Assembly (NCBI GenBank): GCA_032717465.1
Contig: CM064697.1
Coordinates: forward strand, 1,278,501-1,342,500
Direction of reading: 5' to 3'
Length of the DNA stretch: 64,000 nucleotides
Source of the DNA: Coenobita brevimanus
Taxonomy: Eukaryota; Arthropoda; Malacostraca; Decapoda; Coenobitidae
The translations under genes and the position numbers were made by a program. A model generated the notes under the pieces. The model saw only the letters and a list, made by a program, of their open reading frames with translations, was not told the DNA's origin and did no database searches. This document shows positions 33,317 to 43,835 of the stretch, piece after piece (the first letter of the stretch is position 1; every line of letters starts with the position of its first letter).

Positions 33317-33461
33317 ATGTACTTATGTATTACATCACTGAGATTGCAGTATTGCTGCAAGATTATAGTAATGCAGACTGGCAGTAATTGTACATATCAT
33401 AAAATGTCATAAAATAAACTGTGTAATCAGTGCACAATATGTGAAGTGTAGCATTACGTAT
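32546..33461. other. Unassigned, with (CA)n
   Basis: (CA)n at 33290-33316 and a short A-run near 32650. Open stretches at 32832-33144 on both strands show no domain. Confidence 0.4.
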
Positions 33462-33680
33462 GGGTTGGTTATATGGTTACCACCCAGCATTGTAAATGGT
33501 TTTCTGGCTTACAGAAAGCCATTAGGCATGTTACTCAATGTAAAGCCACCTGAAAAGGAAGGAGTAATAAAAATTGACAGGAAAGATGCGAGAAATAGGG
33601 AGAGGAGGAGGACAGAAACAAAAATAATGAAGATAGTGGGCAGTGCTACATCAAGGAGTGGATGGTGGTTGCTGAAAGAT
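33462..33680 (-). mobile_element. SINE hairpin head fragment
   Basis: Hairpin at 33496-33526 with TATATGGTTACCACCCAGCA on one side and the full purine-rich head on the other, to GAGTGGATGGTGG at 33657. The body is lost. Confidence 0.65.
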
Positions 33681-34560
33681 GTAAATATTCATGTTCAGTA
33701 CTGTAGTTTGTACGTAAATAAATGAATGCATAATTACTGTCCCTTAAAACTTACTGATTGATGTTAAATATGAATACAACTGCAAAGTGTTTTAGAACAA
33801 GGGGACATACACAAGATGAGGAAAGGAAATGTAAAAGAAACACTTCATGGTTTGTAGCGATTATTGTACTGATCCTTGAGTTAAGAGATGAGATAAATGG
33901 TAGTGTTAACAATGGAAAATAGGATGCCTGAAGCCAGCTAGTTAGCCCAGACAACAAAGCTTGTGTCAAAAGCATGTCTAAACCATGAGAATTAAGACAG
34001 CCACAGAAATGCTTTATTAAAAGTTCAAATTTTTCAAAAGTATCAAAAGGACACAAGAACTTCGAATTTAAGAGGTTGCACTGTATATCAAGTGAGTGGA
34101 TGATCACAGTCACCTACCACCTGCAGGACTAGTAACCAAGGAGACACATGAAAGCAAGCCTCCTGTAGCTGTAAAGTGTATTGCTATAGCACATTGATAT
34201 AACTAGTAGCCATAACCAAGGAGACTGCCACCTCATGAAGGCAGCGTTCTCCATTGTCTGTTAAATTTGTTATAGCATGTTATCAAACCTGACAGATCCC
34301 TGTTCCCTTTTGTCTCAGTTGATGGCAGTGTGTAGTGTGATTGGAGGGTCGATACAACTAGTAACCAAGGGTGATGGTATCTAGGGCTGGTGGTGGTACT
34401 GTCAAAGCTGAGGGAGTGTGGCCGTGTGTGGATTACCACTAGGGTGTGGGAAGGAATTACAACTTGTTCAGTGTTGGTGAGAGGCTGTGTATGTGGTGTT
34501 AGAGGTAGACTGAAAAATGCTGACATGGTGTGTGCAGTGTGTGTGTGTGGGGGGGGGAGC
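33681..34560. other. Unassigned, three core-motif copies
   Basis: Core motif copies at about 34130 (ACTAGTAACCAAGGAGACAC), 34212 and 34357. The last is truncated after AACCAAGG. No gene. Confidence 0.5.
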
Positions 34561-34564
34561 ATAT

Positions 34565-35190
34565 GGAGATTTCAGGCATGAAAGGATTAGTCTTGCTGTT
34601 GAGTGTGTAGAGTTTTTTAGGACATGCTATGTGCTGGAGGTGGAGCTGGTGTTAGCTGTGTGGCTAGGGTAAGGAGTGGCTGGAGGAAGTTCAGGGAGCT
34701 GTTGCCTCCTGACATTGAGAGGGCTCTTCCTCAGTGCTAAGGGATCTTTGTATGTGGCACGTGTTAGGAGTGTAATGCTGTATGGTGGTGAGACCTGGGC
34801 AGTGGAGGATGAGGATGTTCATAGGCTTAAACATACAGTAATGACAATGATTAGATTTGTTTGTAGTGCATCCTTGAATGACAGCCCTTGGGATGGGTGT
34901 TAGGACTGCAGTTGAAGAGTTGAGAAGAAGAATGGGACTTGAATGTACTGATGTAGTGATGAGGAGGGGTAGGTTAAGATGGTATGGACATGTGGAGAGG
35001 ATGGAGGGTGAGAGCTGTGTTTGTTTAGGGTCTGTGAGAGGCAGACTAAAAAAAAGACCTGGGATGAAGTCAGAGTGAGACCTCCGGGATACGGGACTGT
35101 ACAAGGAGACTGCCAGAGATCAAGTAGTATGGAGAGATGCCATTAGGTGACCAAGGCTAACTTATGCAGGCATGTTGAAGCCTTTGTAAG
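34565..35190 (+). mobile_element. Non-LTR RT C-terminal fragment, family B
   Basis: The pieces are in the right order: ARVRSGWRKFRELL-like, TLRGLFLSAKGSLYVARVRS, VMLYGGETWAVEDEDVHRLK, HTVMTMIRFVCSASLND, ELRRRMGLECTDVVMRRGRL and RWYGHVERMEG, ending ...GACCAAGGCTAACTTATGCA. Two frameshifts. Same family as 8385-9050 and about as decayed. Confidence 0.78.
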
Positions 35191-36029
35191 CGATAGGAAA
35201 ATAAACGAAGTAACCAAGGAGACAGTCATACCTCATAGTTAAGGACCATCAAACAATGCAACCCCACTCCTGCCCCTCTCCCTTTTTTTTTTTTTTAAAT
35301 CAGTGCAACCCCTCTATCTATTTATTTATTTTTTCAAACAATGCAACCCCTATCCCCCCTATCATTTTTTTTTTTTTCCAATTCTGTCAGTTGATAAGTG
35401 TTTCTGTAAATCTTAGTCAGGGTGCAGAATTTGCCATTACCAGTTGTATGGTGGGAATTCTGTTAGTTTAGGCCATACCTGTGGCTAAACGAGGACATCT
35501 GTATATGCACTGTACAATATTTGTGGATGTGGGAGCATCTCTTGGCCAGTCAGTCAGATCGTATGATTTTTCAGCAGAACTTCACTCGTGTAGATTTTAA
35601 TATATTGCGGCCCTTCATGATCCCACATCCATTACTTACATATTTATATGTGCTGACCATATTTTCTTTATTCCAATAAATGCATCTTTTATGTAAATGC
35701 TTCTTTATTATAAATGTTTCAGTATTTTGTGTAGTGGAGTAGAGTTTATCGCCTTTTAAGACTAATGAAAAACAGGTTGATTTTGACAAGGCAGTCTTAT
35801 AATTTCCAATATTTGAGAGGTAGTAAAATTAATTGTGCTTTTTAAATCTAACGTCAGTTGCTTTTGCCAATGAGTGAAATATTGCTGCAAGTTTTAATAA
35901 AAATACTAAACACACAACCAAAGAACTGCAGCTAAAAAAAAAAATAAATGCATGCTCCTGGTGCAGGCCAAAAATTATTTGAAACATCTCGACATATTGC
36001 ATCAGTGGCACATAGTGATGCAGCGTGCC
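35191..36029. other. Unassigned, one core motif and T/A runs
   Basis: GTAACCAAGGAGACAGTC at 35210. T-runs at 35283-35297 and 35364-35377. ATGCAACCCC words repeat around 35256-35350. Confidence 0.45.
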
Positions 36030-36330
36030 AATTTTTATTCCATGTGACTACAACTGTTGCATGTTTATCTCATTTGTACTGCTGTGTCAATGGTCACTGC
36101 CCCTCCGAAACGTCTGCTTGCATCCTTCCACCACCCTGGCGGGTGCGTAGCACCTGTCTAGCAGCAAACTCTCATCCCTTTTCTGTCCAGATATGAAATG
36201 CAAGAGTTAACCTTCATGTACGCAATAGGTCAACTCTGGAACTGCTTTTCACTCTTCCTACTGCCTATGACCCTCCAGTCTTTTTAATGCTGTGTCCAGG
36301 CATCTCAAGATGAACGATCTTGAATTTGGC
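36030..36330 (+). mobile_element. CR1/Jockey-like LINE 3' fragment
   Basis: A diverged copy of the end of the element at 52437-53137. It shares CACCTGTCTAGCAGCAAACT, CATCCCTTTTCTGTCCAG, GGTCAACTCTGGAACTG and GTGTCCAGGCATCTC in the same order. Frameshifted. Confidence 0.75.
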
Positions 36331-36895
36331 CCTTAACTTAGTTTTTTGTTGGAGGGAACAGTCGTTCAGATTTTCTAGCATTTGGTTCCTTCTTCCCTGC
36401 ATAAAATATTGATTTAAATTGTTGTGGGAACAACATTGCCTAAGAATTACCTGCTGTAGTGTTCATCTGTCATGTTGGACTAAAAGACCTGTTGCCTGGG
36501 TATGAATGGCTTGGTAGGCCAGGAACAGCATTACTGATTTTATACATACAGTACTTTATTAGTTGCCTACTTGCACCAGACCATGAGCAATAGATTTAAA
36601 CTTCAGCCAGTCTTGGTTAAGATGTGTGTCTGTTTATGACCAAGAAGTTAACAAGGGTTATATATAAACTGTAGCAGCCAGTTCATAAGTAACCTTGTAA
36701 TTTTTTAGAAGTGCTATTCCAAGGTTTTTTAAGGGAACGAAGTCTTAAAAGGCGAGAAATATTACTTCATTACTTTTAAAAATATAAGGTGGCCATATAG
36801 ATCTGTTATTGGTAGGTAGGTTATGGCAACATTCCACAAGTTTAGTAAGAAATCATATGTTATTTGGTTGTCTGTGCACCATAAATTAGAATTGG
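36331..36895. other. Unassigned sequence
   Basis: Nothing recognised. Confidence 0.4.
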
Positions 36896-37171
36896 GAGAC
36901 TGAGGGATGGAGTGGAGTGGGAGAGAATTAATTAGGAATGTATATGAGTGAGGTAGGAGGGAAGACCAAGGATGAGATGGAGGGCTGGAGTGAGAGACAG
37001 AGGGCCAATTCACATTATACGGTTCGTCTTCGTAGGGTTATGGTTCATTTGCTATGTCACTGTTCACACTATACGTCCATGATCTCGTCAGTCTGCGTGC
37101 AGCTGTGGCTCCGACAAGAAGCGTCAGAAATTAGTGTAAAGCAGCTTGCTGCAACATTCATTTTTGCACAG

Positions 37172-37281
37172 CTACTTAGGTGACAATGCCACTGATGTTA
37201 CAACCATGAATGTCACGAGCAATGCAAGCTCTTTAGTAGACATAACTAGACAGGGAGGAAACGCTCCACAAGGTGCATTCC
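37172..37281 (-). CDS. MADF-domain protein, possible second exon
   Basis: After TTTCTTTTACAG the phase fits the first exon exactly (1 + 2 bases form Gly). The frame stays open for 35 more residues (NAPCGAFPPCLVMSTKELAL then LVTFMVVTSVALSPK) to TAG. The third MADF helix is not evident, so this may be a truncated or alternative 3' exon. Total predicted protein 80 residues. Confidence 0.35.
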
Positions 37282-37513
37282 CTGTAAAAGAAATTTAAAA
37301 GATTCTTGAAGTCTCACTGGTTCTCTTCCATGGGCGTAAAGAGGGTTGAGAGAGAACCTACCAATGGTTATGAACAGGATGTTGGGAGAACCTGTGAATG
37401 GTAATGGATAGGGTGTTAAGAGATACCATATGAATGGTAATGAATAGGATGAAGGATAAAATGCTATTTGTCACACCGTTATAATAAAATAGTTAAATAT
37501 TTAAATATCTTAC

Positions 37514-37646
37514 CCAATTTTTCCAATCCCTCTCTTATTAATGTCCATATTTTTTGTTTAACATGGTTATCGTTGTATTTTCTGTTGCCCATGTCATATA
37601 GTTCCTCGTAGCCTCTGACCAGTTCTAATAACTTCTCGTCACTCAT
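37514..37646 (-). CDS. MADF-domain protein, first exon (element-borne)
   Basis: Starts ATG at 37646 and reads MSDEKLLELVRGYEELYDMG then NRKYNDNHVKQKIWTLIREG and LEKL, ending at G|GTAAGA. It matches the first two helices of a MADF (Myb/SANT-like) DNA-binding domain: L(I/L)ELV-x-x-x-x-x-LYD-x-x-x-x-x-Y-x-(n)-W-x-x-I. In PIF/Harbinger elements such proteins recruit the transposase to the ends; that role is inferred. The frame is uninterrupted. Confidence 0.62.
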
Positions 37647-38765
37647 GACTGCTTATAGTACTGTTCATGGCCAAAAGCAGTGACAGGCTAAAGTTGTCCT
37701 CTGTCGTCTGTAAACACACCGTGACTGATATGTATCGATGTTCACACTGATCGGTGGAGGTACGGAGCGTTTCCATACGTATACGTTTCATTCGTTAGAG
37801 ATTTCTTCCAAACGTAGGCGATCCGTACGAGTGAAAGCCGCACAAAAGATGAACAATAAACGGAAAATATAGTGTGAACAGCCCCATTGATTTCGATAAA
37901 ATAACGTACAAAAGCCGTACGGAGACGAACTGTGTCGTGTGAATCGGCCCTAATGTGTGAGGTGGAGGGGGGGGGGAGAGGGAAACTGAGGGATTGAGTA
38001 GAGGATGTTGTAAATTGAAATGGGATGGAGAGGGAAACTAACTAGGAGTGTATGTAAGGTGGATGTGGGGTAAGAGGGAGGGGGAGACTGAGGATGAGAT
38101 GGAGGGATGAGTGGAGGTATATAGGAATGGAGGGTGTAAGTTGGGGGTGGAGTATGAGAGTGAGGTGGAGGGATGGAATAGAGGTATGAGAGGGAGGTGT
38201 AATGGGGGGGGGGATGGAGAGTGAGACTAAGTAGGGGTTTGTGTGAGTGAGGTGGAGGTGGGGAAAGTGGCAGGGGGAGACTGAGGATGAGATGGAGGGA
38301 TGGAGTGGAGAGGTGCATGAGAGAGGAGGGTGTAAGTTGGGGGGTGTAGGAAGATTAATTCTGAGAGTGTATGTGAGTGAGGTGGAGACTGAGGATGAGA
38401 TGGAGGGATGGAGTGGAGAGAGATATGAGAGGGGAGTGTAAGTTGGGGGAATGGAGAGTAGGAAACATAATCAGGAGAGTGTATGTGAGTGAGATGGGGG
38501 GAGCTGAGGATGAGATAGAGATGGAGAGGTGTGTGTAAGTTGGGGTGTGAAAAACTAACTAGGCGAGTGTATGTGAACAAAATGGAGGGATAGGGGAGGG
38601 GGTGTAAGTTGGTGGAATGGAGAGTAGGAAACATAATCAGGAGGGTGTATGTGAGTGAGGTGGGGGGAGAGGGAGGGGGTGTAATCTGGGGGGAGGGCAG
38701 GTAGATGGCAGTGGACAGGGAGGAGATATGTACCCTCACAGGATCAAGGTGTCTGGCTATAGGTA

Positions 38766-39120
38766 GATATAGCATGTCACACTTTCACATTGTTATAGTA
38801 ATATGGCCATTATATATTTTTAAAGTTTTATTTGTTTGCTTGAGATTATACTCTGAACTTTAGCTTGGCCTAAAATTTTAAATCTTTCCAGCCTGAATTA
38901 TGAGTTGTAACTTTCTTAAAACAGGATAGTAGGCACAGTGTGAAAAGGATTATGAGTAATAGCATTGCCTTTCTGTGCCTCGAGTTACTCTTTATGTGAC
39001 ACAGCTGGAAAAGACTGAAAAATTGGGCCAAGTTAGTGAGGAGTAAATATTGTTCAGTGGAATGTGATTTTGTTGATATTTAACCTGCATCACAACCAGT
39101 CCATGTTGGTATTTTTGAAC
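38766..39120. other. Unassigned sequence
   Basis: Only dispersed words shared with other parts of the 26-50 kb region (GGGCCAAGTTAGTGAGG near 39026). Confidence 0.4.
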
Positions 39121-39172
39121 CTCTTCAGTACTGTTACATCTTTTCTCAGTGTATTGTTGCTGTGTCCCAGAT

Positions 39173-39310
39173 GATTTTATTCTTGCTGCTGCCAGACGAT
39201 TTTTCTCAGCTTAGGAAGGGGGTCTCATACTGAAGGGAGGCTATGTCCCCTCCAGTATGAGGTCGCACTCCAAGCTGAATAAAATCGTGTGGCATCAGCT
39301 GGAATAAAAT
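39173..39310. repeat. Inverted repeat 1
   Basis: Arms at 39173-39237 and 39247-39310, imperfect but continuous (GATTTTATTC...CATACTGAAGGG against CCCTCCAGTATGAG...GGAATAAAAT). Flanking CTTCAGTA (39123) and TACTGAAG (39319) may be terminal repeats of a small MITE. A half-copy of the right arm lies near 49860. Confidence 0.8.
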
Positions 39311-39393
39311 GTCCTCATACTGAAGGGGTTAATTGGCTCATGTCTTTGGTATACTGTATGGCATGTTGATTAATGGTGCATTGCTTCCGCTTT

Positions 39394-39450
39394 AACATGC
39401 CTTAGCAAACACACGTTGCGTGGTGCACACCGTGTTTAGCAATGCATGTT
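39394..39450. repeat. Inverted repeat 2
   Basis: AACATGCCTTAGCAAACACA at 39394 pairs with the complementary segment ending GCAATGCATGTT at 39450; loop about 13 bases, few mismatches. Confidence 0.8.
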
Positions 39451-39454
39451 AAGT

Positions 39455-39563
39455 AGCCCTTTTGATCACTCTGTTGTATGCCATGTGTTCTTGTATAGCT
39501 CTGCCTGGCATTAGATGGGCAGAGCAATACAAGACATGGCATCTACACAGTGATTTGAAGGGC
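39455..39563. repeat. Inverted repeat 3
   Basis: Arms of about 50 bp at 39455-39505 and 39517-39563 (AGCCCTTTTGATCACT...GCTCTGCC against GGGCAGAGC...AGTGATTTGAAGGGC) with a short loop. It starts 4 bp after repeat 2 ends. Confidence 0.85.
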
Positions 39564-39599
39564 ACGGTCTTGGAAGCATCTTGGGGTAGGGCGCAGAAC

Positions 39600-39690
39600 C
39601 TATCTCGATAAATCGGCCACGAAAATACGGATTGGCAACCCTCCCTTGGGGTTCCCAGTCCTTATTTCTCTGGCCGATTTATCGAGATAG
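39600..39690. repeat. Inverted repeat 4
   Basis: Perfect 20-bp outer arms CTATCTCGATAAATCGGCCA (39600-39619) and the complement at 39671-39690, with weaker pairing inward (ATACGGATTGG against CCAGTCCTTAT). Confidence 0.9.
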
Positions 39691-39790
39691 TTTTTTTTCC
39701 CACCTTCTTTACTTAAATGTACCTTAGTGGAAATAAAACCAATGCATTACTACCATGTCTTTATTATATACATATACCTTTTTTTTATAT

Positions 39791-39838
39791 TACTTATATA
39801 TGTTTAGTACTTATATAAGTACTAAACATATATAAGTA
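39791..39838. repeat. Perfect 48-bp palindrome
   Basis: TACTTATATATGTTTAGTAC runs into its exact complement with no loop, centre at 39814/39815. Confidence 0.95.
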
Positions 39839-39854
39839 CTAAACATATATATGT

Positions 39855-40216
<362 letters not shown>

Positions 40217-40249
40217 ATATATATAAGCAGGACATTCAAAATTTAGCAC

Positions 40250-41035
40250 TTAGAAAACAGGGAAGGACACTGCAAGACATTAGAACATGACAGGGAAGGA
40301 CACAGCACAGATGAGCAGGCCAAGAAGGACAGCAGGACATGACACAGATGATGGAAGGGCAAGAACAAGCAGGTCATAGCAAGTCAAGACAAGCAGGATA
40401 CAGCAAGAGATGGAAGGGCAGGACACGGAAGGACAGGGCACAATGACAGGGAAGGACATGACACAGATGATGGAAGGGCACAACAAGGCAGGTCATAGCA
40501 AGGCAAGACAAGCAGGATACAACAAGAGATGGAAGGGCAGGGCACAAAGCAGGACATAGATGATGGAAGGGCACAACAGGGCAGGTCATAGCAAGGCAAG
40601 ACAAGCAGGATACAGCAAGAGATGGAAGGGCAGGACACACAAAGGAAAAATAGCAGATATGGAAGGGCAGGACACCATAGGCAAGAACAGCAGGACACAG
40701 GGTAAGAATAGCAAGGAGGGGAGGACAGGCCAAGGATGGCAGGCCACAGCAAGAGTGCAGATGACAGTGCATGGGTGTAGGGCAGGACAGGGGTGGCAGG
40801 GCATGGCTGCATATTGCAAGGGTGTAGGAATGCATGGTTGTACAGTGTATTGCATGGCTGTAGGGGAGGGAAGGAAAGTGCAAGGGTGCAGGGCAGGTAA
40901 GTGATGGCAGGGCAGGTAAGTGATGGCAGGACAGGGGTGGAAGGACAGGACAAGGATGACAGGAATAGCAAGGGACACCTGGTAGGGCATAGCAAGGGTG
41001 GGGGTGGTAGGGTGGGTTGCAGGGTGGTAAGGTTA
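40250..41035. repeat. Purine-rich minisatellite, ~92-119-bp units
   Basis: The phrase GATGGAAGGGCA(C/A)AACA(A/G)GG(C) then CAGGTCATAGCAAGGCAAGA recurs from 40350, 40469 and 40561. A looser GGCAGGACA-type repeat continues to about 41035. Confidence 0.85.
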
Positions 41036-41450
41036 GGAAGAGGGAGGAAGAGGAAAGAAGAAAAGGGAGAGAAGAACGAGGAGAAGAGGAGGCCTAATAC
41101 AACAAGAGGGGGAAGAGGAGGAGAGGAAGCCTAATACAAAAAGGGGAGGAGGAGGAAGAAAGAAAAGAATGAGGAGGAGGAGGAGGAAGGAAGAAAAGAA
41201 TGAGGAGGAGGAGGAGGAAGGAGAAGAATGAGGAGGGGAAGAGGAAGGAGAAGAATGAGGAGGGGAAGAGGAAGGAGAAGAATGAGGAGGGGAAGAGGAA
41301 GGAGAAGAATGAGGAGGGGAAGAGGAAGAAAGAAGAGGAAAAGAACAACAAGAAGGAGAAGAGGAAGCCTAATACAATACGGGGAGGAAGGGGGAGGAAG
41401 AGGAAGGAAAAGAGGAACAACGAGGAGGAGAAGAGGAAGCCTAATACAAT
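41036..41450. repeat. Polypurine minisatellite, 27-bp units
   Basis: AATGAGGAGGGGAAGAGGAA recurs every 27 bp from about 41227 to 41335. The phrase GAGGAAGCCTAATACAA occurs four times between 41087 and 41455. Almost all A/G on the + strand. Confidence 0.9.
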
Positions 41451-42095
41451 ACTTAACTATATGAAGTACTAAAACACACAGAGAATAAACACTCAACTTT
41501 GTTTTCCTTTGTAATATTAATGCCAGCAAGGGGTTTCATTAGTTTATGCTTCAAAAACTGCTTGTGGGTCAAATAATAATAATAATAATAATAATTTACT
41601 GGCAAACCCCTATCAGTAATTCCTCATTTAAGATACTTTCACTAAGCACAGTCTCTCTCTTAATGTCACTCAAAAATACACTTCACAAACTTCTTAATTA
41701 ATCTCAAAGGTGTGCTGTGAAAGATCAATGTTAATTCATCTAAAAATATAATTTTTTAAAATTTAACACAAATAAATCTTGCTAGTTAGTTCTGTCTTGC
41801 ATATGATCCTTAAATGCTGGAGAAAAAGTCCCTCTTGCTGGGTCCCGACCCTAACTTCATGCAATCAGCAATTTACGGGAATATATATCAATTATTAAAT
41901 GAGGAATTACTTACTGCTGGCATTATACACAAACAAAACTCACAATTTACATATATTCTGTTTTTAACTGTGTGGAAAATGTGCCACTAGATCTCAGATG
42001 ATGTGTTTATATATACAGTATTTCAAAGCTATGCATATATATACTGAGGTGTACATGATGGGCCTGTAGAAACAGTTCAGTATTTTTATATCATT
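41451..42095. other. Unassigned AT-rich sequence
   Basis: (AAT)n near 41574-41595. Nothing else recognised. Confidence 0.45.
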
Positions 42096-42099
42096 TATA

Positions 42100-42330
42100 T
42101 CGTACCATTCATGAAGGCTCCAACATGCATTCATTGGCCATAGTCACCTAATGGTGGCTGTCTATGCTGCTCAATCTCTGGCAGCCACCCTATGACCTTG
42201 TCTCGTATTTTTTTTCCAGTCTGTCTCACAACCCTACCCCCGAAATTCACACTTCTCACCTTATGCACCCAATTGTTATAAAATTGCGGTGCAGGGCAGA
42301 CACCTTCAGGTGGTGGCACTGATATAACCA
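42100..42330 (-). mobile_element. Non-LTR RT 3' end, family B
   Basis: On the minus strand it reads ...VRSVNFGGRVVRQTGKKIRD, KVIGWLPEIEQHRQPPLGDY and GQ, ending with the family tail (CACCTAATGG...GGCTCCAACATGC on + strand, to 42115). Confidence 0.7.
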
Positions 42331-42990
42331 AGCCATGTCCAGTGAAAAGGGCCAGATGCTCACTCACTAACCATTTAAGCCCCTGGAATCCTGACTACCT
42401 CACATATTTCTCCCTACATAAGTGCTTCAAAATTATCAACTCCAGGACTTTCCCATTCCAGACCAACACCACTACAATACCAGCTGGTGTTCTCAGTGCC
42501 AAAAATCCCTCGTGGCTAAACACACAGACACAGGACAACAAGGGGACTCTCAATGCAGAAAAACACGAACACATAAACCACCACCACAACCCAACAAGAC
42601 CTCCACACAAAGTTATAAGGCTGCCTCCTCCCCCCAACCTCACTATGTACCTCTTTATAATAACTAACCCATGAAACTGAAATTTTTTGTACCGAGACAG
42701 GAATGAGTCTCCTTGATCACTAGTTCAACTGACCCTCCAGTCTGGCCCCACTTTGTCAGAGGGACATAAAAGCATTACGGCCATTCAAACCACCAAGGAA
42801 GTTGTACTAGACCTATTACTTGACCACTGCCCCAAATTAGAAAGTTACCTAAATCCAAATAAAATGTGCAACCATTTTAATTTTTCCTCCTTTTTTTCTT
42901 ATTTCCTTTTTTCTCTGTTAATAATTTATCCTGTACATACTGCCTACCTGGCCACTACAGCCATTCAAAGCCTATAACACTGCACACCAG
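42331..42990. other. Unassigned, one inverted core motif
   Basis: GAATGAGTCTCCTTGATCAC at 42701 is the reverse of the core motif (one mismatch), followed by GACCCTCCAGTCTGGCCCCA like the array body. No gene. Confidence 0.5.
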
Positions 42991-43479
42991 CACTAAATTT
43001 CACAAGATATAGTCAATATTTCTTTTCTCGCCCCTAAAACGGCCCCCATTCAGAAGGAACTGTGCTGTGAAAATACATGGAATTTCACAGTACAGGTCAT
43101 CGGCTCCGACCACCTGCACTTGTCGCAGTCCGCCGATGGCTGTGGTCGTCAACCTCTTTTTTTTTTTTTTTTTTTTTAATCCAGTACTTTATTATTTCAG
43201 AGTGTACACAGCTTTTTTTTATAAATAAATATATATATATATATACAGTACTTTATTTATATTATTTCACACTGTACCTAGCTACCTATACACACAAGGC
43301 CACTACAGACATCCACAAATCTGCAGCCAAACAGGACCCTTCAAAAACCATCACCAGACACCCTCCCTTCACAAACAACCCTACCCAGAGAAACACGAAT
43401 ACACCTACTCTCTCTCACCCTCTCTTTACTCTAACTTTGTCTAAATATGCCTTGTGCTCTCTCTCATTGATCTATCTAT

Positions 43480-43560
43480 CTATCTATTGCCAGACGCCTT
43501 AATCCCGTATGGGATGGCCATAAACGTATCGCCTCTCTCATGGATGCTGGGTTGTATGCA
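43480..43560 (-). mobile_element. RTE 3' tail fragment
   Basis: On + strand (TATC)n then TATTGCCAGACGCCTTAATC and ATGGCCATAAACGTATCGCC, the reverse of the RTE end. Confidence 0.75.
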
Positions 43561-43654
43561 TAGTATGTAAACACTAAAATACGATGCTGGTTATGAAGAA
43601 GAGCTATGGAAGGCATGTAATAAAAACTTGCATTACAAAAAGTACTTTAAAAAA

Positions 43655-43835
43655 ATCGGTAAGCCAAGAAACTGTTTACAATGCTGGGTGGTAACCATAT
43701 AATCAAACCATATGTGCTCCCTATGTGTCAACAAGTGGGTTGGTGAAGGGCTAGTGCCCCTCCCCATAAATAAAAGTCAAATGGCCCCCCCTTACAGGAT
43801 TATGGCAGCTGTCAGTAGGCAGACAGATAGATATA
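43655..43835 (+). mobile_element. Composite SINE, type B (part)
   Basis: Half the hairpin, then ACAATGCTGGGTGGTAACCA, the type B body and a tail GATTATGGCAGCTGTCAGTA plus GATA repeats. Confidence 0.7.

Larger units (their letters stand above)
37001..37951 (-). mobile_element. PIF/Harbinger-like element carrying a MADF gene
   Basis: Terminal inverted repeats of about 36 bp: AGGGCCAATTCACATTATAC... at the left and, read on the other strand, AGGGCCGATTCACACGACAC... at the right. GGTTCGTCT / AGTTCGTCT continues inward. GGGCC-x-(A)TTCACA is a common PIF/Harbinger terminus. Internal sequence encodes a small two-exon MADF protein on the minus strand, as Harbinger-class elements often do besides the transposase. 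No transposase is present. I could not identify a target duplication. Confidence 0.72.
36896..38765 (+). repeat. Minisatellite from the RTE 3' ORF end, interrupted by a Harbinger-like element
   Basis: The phrases GTGTATGTGAGTGAGGTGGA, GACTGAGGATGAGATGGAGG, GATGGAGTGGAGAG and GTGTAAGTTGGGG recur about eight to ten times. They correspond to the RTE protein end VYVSEVEGGRGR...MRWRDGVERYMREGGVSW. The array ends with the standard RTE tail (AGGATCAAGGTGTCTGGC at 38740). The 951-bp element at 37001-37951 lies inside it. Minus-strand proline-rich open frames here are shadows. Confidence 0.82.

Noticed and set aside
37950..38775. Minus-strand proline/serine-rich open frames
   Set aside because: They are antisense reading of the RTE-derived GA-rich minisatellite.
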